Source: Clostridia bacterium
GTDB taxonomy: Bacteria; Bacillota; Clostridia; Saccharofermentanales; Saccharofermentanaceae
Reading direction: 5' to 3'
Assembly (NCBI GenBank): GCA_016281535.1
Contig: JAEEIT010000086.1
Location: forward strand, 1-64,000
DNA: 64,000 nt
The position numbers were made by a program, and so were the translations under genes. Below are positions 60,739-64,000 of the stretch, piece after piece. The notes below the pieces were generated by a model, which was not told the origin of the DNA, ran no database searches, and was given only the letters and a program-made list of their open reading frames with translations. Every line of letters begins with the position of its first letter. The first letter of the stretch is position 1.

Positions 60739-61527
60739 TTGCGGGTATTATTCGTTGGAGACGTTGTTGCGCATCCCGGCAAACGGATCTTGAAGAACAA
60801 ATTAAGGGCATTCCTTACTGAACATTCGGTGGATGCCTGTGTTGTGAACGCAGAGAACGTTGCAGCGGGTCTGGGTGTGAATTATCCGTCTGTGAAAGAG
60901 ATATTCAGCTATGGTGCGGATTGCATCTCTTTAGGTAATCATGCTTTCTCCTGTCCGGATTATCTCCGCTTCGCCGATTCAGAATGCAAAGTCATACGCC
61001 CCGGCAATGTCAGCGAAGCCTGGCCCGGATATTCTTGCTGTCTTCTTGATCTGGGGCAGAAAGGACGGCTCCTTGTTGTCGCGCTCTTGGGACAGGTTTT
61101 CGTAACACCCATGGCCGATTCGCCGTTCCGGTACTTCCAGGACCACATTAATATGTGGAAAGAGGAGTATAATCCCACCAATATTCTTGTTGATTTCCAC
61201 GCTGAAACGACAAGTGAGAAGGGTGCGATGGGGTATTTTGCAGATGGAAAGGTCTCGCTGGTACTGGGGACGCATACGCATGTTCAGACCGCGGATGAGA
61301 CGATCCTTCCTTGTGGGACCGGCTTTATCAGCGACGTCGGTATGACCGGTACGATGAGCGGGATCCTCGGAATGGAGCCGGAAGCTTCGATCCGGCGTCT
61401 GGCAGATAAACTTCCGGCTAGATATACCGCTGCCGACGGGCCTGCTGAAATGAATGCAGTTCTGGCAGAATTGAATATTGAAAATGGTAAATGCACGAAG
61501 ATTGAAAGGATAAGAATATATGAATAG
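60739..61527 (+). CDS. YmdB family metallophosphoesterase (2',3'-cyclic nucleotide phosphodiesterase)
   Basis: This 262-residue binuclear metallophosphoesterase is of the YmdB/TIGR00282 type. It begins RVLFVGDVVAHPGKRIL (Asp), then NAENVAAGLG, SLGNHAFSCPD (Asn-His), VDFHAETTSEKGAMGYFADG and LGTHTHVQTADE, and GMTGTMSGILGME. Start TTG 60739 has TAGGAG six bases upstream. In B. subtilis YmdB is encoded next to rny and affects biofilm and sporulation choices; the same order here is well conserved. It overlaps lspA by eight bases. Confidence 0.93.
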   Translation: MRVLFVGDVVAHPGKRILKNKLRAFLTEHSVDACVVNAENVAAGLGVNYPSVKEIFSYGADCISLGNHAFSCPDYLRFADSECKVIRPGNVSEAWPGYSCCLLDLGQKGRLLVVALLGQVFVTPMADSPFRYFQDHINMWKEEYNPTNILVDFHAETTSEKGAMGYFADGKVSLVLGTHTHVQTADETILPCGTGFISDVGMTGTMSGILGMEPEASIRRLADKLPARYTAADGPAEMNAVLAELNIENGKCTKIERIRIYE

Positions 61528-62152
61528 ACTCCGTAAACCAACATGGATTACGTATGTATTGTATGTTGAAGTACTTGTTGTGCTGGTTTTCATCGACCAG
61601 TTCACGAAGGATCTGATTACGAAATCACTTGCCCTGTCGCAGGTCGATCCTGTAATCAAGGGATTCTTCTCGCTTATGTATGTACGAAATACCGGTAGTG
61701 CTTTTAGCATGTTTGCATCGAAATCCTGGGGGGTCACGTTCTTGAGCGTGATATCTGCCATCGCATTTCTGGTGGTGATTTTCCTCGCTTTCTTCGTACT
61801 TGTGAAGTATTGGAGCAGGAGAATGTCTATGTGCCTTATATTCCTGGCGGCAGGAACGCTGGGGAATCTGATCGACCGTGTCCGTCTGAAGTATGTTGTA
61901 GACTTCCTGCGTTTTGATTTCGGAAGTTATACCTTCCCGATCTTTAATGTTGCGGATATTTGTGTAACACTATCCTGTATCGCATTAGCTGTTCTTCTGA
62001 TCTTCAACGAGAAGTTTATCCCCGAGATTCCGTTCAATTCTGAGGAGGAAAAACCTATGTACCATAATCCTCTGGCGGAGAAAGAATCCGGGAAGCACAT
62101 CGAAGAAGAGATCCGGGAGCTCGAAAAGAAGGAAAAAGAGAATCGTAGATGA
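61520..62152 (+). CDS. lspA: Lipoprotein signal peptidase
   Basis: LspA cuts the signal peptide of lipidated prolipoproteins, such as those at 15958 and 55747. The 210 residues have four membrane helices, the NTGSAFS motif near residue 58, GNLIDR and the catalytic-Asp motif FPIFNVADICVT. A charged, lysine/glutamate-rich cytosolic tail of about 45 residues follows the last helix and is longer than in most LspA. ATG 61520 lies in the ymdB end. Its stop overlaps the rluD-type gene (ATGA). Confidence 0.96.
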   Translation: MNRLRKPTWITYVLYVEVLVVLVFIDQFTKDLITKSLALSQVDPVIKGFFSLMYVRNTGSAFSMFASKSWGVTFLSVISAIAFLVVIFLAFFVLVKYWSRRMSMCLIFLAAGTLGNLIDRVRLKYVVDFLRFDFGSYTFPIFNVADICVTLSCIALAVLLIFNEKFIPEIPFNSEEEKPMYHNPLAEKESGKHIEEEIRELEKKEKENRR

Positions 62153-63057
62153 TCGAGTCATATATCGTTGAAAACTATCAGGGACGTATAGATTCCTACA
62201 TTCCGTTGGCTTGCCCGGACCTTACGCGTTCAAGGGCATCTCAGCTGATCTCGGACGGTGCGGTGACAGTGGACGGAAAGAAAGTCAAGGCTTCGTTTAA
62301 GGTTTTCGGGGGAGAAACGCTGGAAATTGATTTCCCGCCACCGGTGGATACGGATGCGAAACCGGAGAATATTCCTCTTGACATCGTTTATGAGGATGAT
62401 GATCTGATCATAATCAATAAACCGCAAGGGATGGTGGTTCATCCTGCGCCTGGTCATTATTCGGGAACTTTAGTCAATGCACTGCTCTATCATTGTGCCG
62501 GGAAACTTTCCGACATTAACGGCGTGATCCGTCCGGGTATCGTTCACCGCATCGATATGGATACTTCCGGATTGATGGTTGCCGTGAAGAATAATGAGAC
62601 GCACCTTGCGATGGCGGAGATGATCGCAAGACACGAGGTGGTCCGTGAATACAGAGCCTGTGTGTATGGTATTGTTGACTCGGATAAAGGAACGATCCAT
62701 GCTCCGATAGGCCGTGCGACGAATGACCGGCGCAAGATGACAGTGTGCGAAGGCGGGAAAGATTCCATAACGCATTTCGAAGTGATCGAGCGTTTTCGTA
62801 AAGGTACGGATCTTCTTTGCCGTCTGGAGACCGGAAGAACGCATCAGATCCGTGCGCATATGACCTATATCGGCCATCCTTGTATCGGGGATCCGCTCTA
62901 TGCACCGAAAAGAGAGAAGTATAACCTGCACGGACAGGCACTACACAGTACTTCGATCCGGTTTATTCATCCTCGAACAGAGCAGGTGATGGACTTCCGG
63001 GCGCCGATCCCGGAGCATTACAGCAGACTTCTTGAGATCCTGCGTAATGATGTGTAA
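62149..63057 (+). CDS. RluA/RluD family pseudouridine synthase
   Basis: The 302-residue enzyme makes pseudouridine in rRNA. It has an N-terminal S4 RNA-binding domain (ARSRASQLISDGAVTVDGKKVK-type) and the catalytic domain with IVHRIDMDTSGLMV (catalytic Asp) and the LETGRTHQIRAHM motif. The exact rRNA target is not decided, although lspA-rluD adjacency is typical for RluD-type members. ATG 62149 overlaps the lspA stop. The phoH gene follows with AAGGAG. Confidence 0.94.
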   Translation: MIESYIVENYQGRIDSYIPLACPDLTRSRASQLISDGAVTVDGKKVKASFKVFGGETLEIDFPPPVDTDAKPENIPLDIVYEDDDLIIINKPQGMVVHPAPGHYSGTLVNALLYHCAGKLSDINGVIRPGIVHRIDMDTSGLMVAVKNNETHLAMAEMIARHEVVREYRACVYGIVDSDKGTIHAPIGRATNDRRKMTVCEGGKDSITHFEVIERFRKGTDLLCRLETGRTHQIRAHMTYIGHPCIGDPLYAPKREKYNLHGQALHSTSIRFIHPRTEQVMDFRAPIPEHYSRLLEILRNDV

Positions 63058-63071
63058 AGGAGTCTTGGGAA

Positions 63072-64000
63072 TTGAACGAAGATAATGTTATTTCTGTAGA
63101 AAACCTGGATGAGATTTCCTCAAACAACTGCGCATGGCTGAATACAGCCTCTGAGCAGCTCGGCTGTGAGCTGGTTGCGCTCAATAACGGAATTCTGGTT
63201 AATGGTGAAGAATCGAGGATGGAAGATGCCCGTGCGGTGATTGCTGCTATGGATCAGATCCTGTCGCGTAAAGAGCAGCTTGATGTGCTGGCGGTGAGAT
63301 ATTTGTGCATCCTTCAGAAGCAGCATCGTCTTTCAGAATTTATGGCGGATGAAGATCCTGTTATCCTGACCACTCCTCAGGGCCGTTCCGTCCGGGCGAA
63401 AACGCTGGGGCAGCGGGTATATGTGGATGCCATGGCGAAGAACGATGTGGTTATCTGTAAGGGACCTGCCGGATCCGGCAAGACATTCCTGGGTGTGGCG
63501 ATGGGCGTTCTCGCACTCCGGGACCGTACGGTTTCCAGGATCATTCTGACCAGACCTGCTGTGGAAGCAGGTGAGAAACTGGGTTATCTGCCCGGAGATA
63601 TTGAGGAGAAGGTAGATCCGTATATGCGTCCGATCTATGATGCGCTTCTGGAATTGATGGGCAGGGAGGCTTTCGAACGGAATATGGAACGTGGAGTGAT
63701 CGAAGTTTCTCCTCTTGCCTATATGAGAGGCCGGAATCTTGATGATTCCTATATCCTGCTGGATGAGGCGCAGAATACGACGATCGAGCAGATGATGATG
63801 TTCCTTACCCGTATGGGAATGAATTCGCGTGTCTGTGTCTGTGGCGACACGACCCAGATCGACCTTCCGTCCGGCTATGCCAACGGACTGGATGATGCGA
63901 TGCATATTTTGTCTGATATTTCCGGAATTGCATGTGTTTCTCTTCAGGAGACGGATATCGTGAGAAATCCGTTGGTACAAAAGATCATAATGGCTTATAA
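63072..64000 (+). CDS. phoH: PhoH family ATPase (partial, 3' end outside window)
   Basis: PhoH-like proteins are P-loop ATPases linked to RNA metabolism. The visible 309 codons start with an acidic N-terminal part, then TTPQGRSVRAKTLGQRVYVDAM, Walker A CKGPAGSGKTFLG, RPAVEAGEKLGYLPGD, Walker B YILLDEAQNT and VCGDTTQIDLPSG. The family is about 310-330 residues, so only the C-terminal end is missing. The start is TTG 63072 with AAGGAG (63057-63062) nine bases upstream. It follows the RluD-type gene in a block like the ymdB-lspA-rluD-phoH order. Confidence 0.93.
   Translation, partial: MNEDNVISVENLDEISSNNCAWLNTASEQLGCELVALNNGILVNGEESRMEDARAVIAAMDQILSRKEQLDVLAVRYLCILQKQHRLSEFMADEDPVILTTPQGRSVRAKTLGQRVYVDAMAKNDVVICKGPAGSGKTFLGVAMGVLALRDRTVSRIILTRPAVEAGEKLGYLPGDIEEKVDPYMRPIYDALLELMGREAFERNMERGVIEVSPLAYMRGRNLDDSYILLDEAQNTTIEQMMMFLTRMGMNSRVCVCGDTTQIDLPSGYANGLDDAMHILSDISGIACVSLQETDIVRNPLVQKIIMAY

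Overview
The window reads as chromosomal core sequence of a mid-GC, Gram-positive, anaerobe-like bacterium of the class Clostridia. Supporting signs are single-chain PurL of the clostridial type, RqcH, QueH, YmdB/RNase Y, a TrpR-like YerC, LytR-CpsA-Psr and DUF3048 proteins, two non-classical PRPP synthetases, a protein resembling the clostridial family DUF5688, strong GGAGG ribosome binding sites, sigma-A promoters and several TTG starts. The family cannot be fixed from sequence alone; Lachnospiraceae or Saccharofermentans-like lineages would fit. I see no IS element, prophage, CRISPR array or rRNA gene. Coding density is very high and no stretch over 300 bases lacks a gene.

Layout. 1-12.2 kb: argG (minus, cut by the window edge) with its own promoter and possible ARG box, a class IV aminotransferase, htpG, then purL-rsmA-zapA-U32 peptidase-dut, tightly overlapped. 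12.3-15.9 kb: a membrane-anchored alpha/beta-hydrolase fold lacking its catalytic Ser and His, tsaD, smpB, a VanZ-like protein and a small unknown. 16-21.5 kb: a DUF3048 lipoprotein (minus), an LCP cell-wall protein coupled to a degenerate PP2C-like membrane protein with an STES repeat tail, and a Gfo/Idh/MocA oxidoreductase (minus). 21.6-25.9 kb: pyrimidine nucleoside phosphorylase, ruvC-ruvA-ruvB, queH. 25.9-30.6 kb (minus): two tandem PRPP synthetase paralogues, a small membrane protein and rqcH. 30.8-36.8 kb: ysxC/engB, comEC, holA, NADP-dependent icd, a SEC-C protein. 36.9-43.8 kb: radC and a DUF5688-like gene, then mreC-mreD-PBP2, an MgsA-like protein that has lost its catalytic residues, and a glyoxalase II-like hydrolase. 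43.8-46.5 kb: a three-gene TadE-like membrane cluster. 46.6-53.5 kb: small membrane protein, yerC, secA, then purine nucleoside phosphorylase, ahcY, an SAH/MTA/adenosine deaminase and tRNA-Arg. 53.6-55.6 kb: NAD salvage (pncA-pncB) and tRNA-Thr. 55.7-64 kb: an extracellular solute-binding lipoprotein, a GNAT-Ogt fusion, a flavin reductase, rny, ymdB, lspA, rluD-type synthase and phoH (cut by the window edge).

How genes work together. PNP, AhcY and the deaminase form an S-adenosylhomocysteine to hypoxanthine route. RuvABC, RadC, Ogt, ComEC and HolA cover DNA repair, uptake and replication. MreCD and PBP2 cover wall elongation. RNase Y and YmdB are a conserved RNA-decay/regulation pair.

The most unexpected signal is a cis element in front of both comEC and the TadE-like cluster. 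It consists of two TGTCGA-type boxes 10 bp apart, with TGTACATG exactly 31 bp after the first box start in both places, plus a 13-base CTTTTGTCGAAAA string shared between the two sites (on opposite strands). It looks like tandem Spo0A-type boxes, or the promoter of a dedicated regulator, and would tie DNA uptake to a pilus-like surface structure. Four proteins (alpha/beta-hydrolase, PP2C-like, MgsA-like, second PRPP synthetase) keep a fold but have changed active-site residues.
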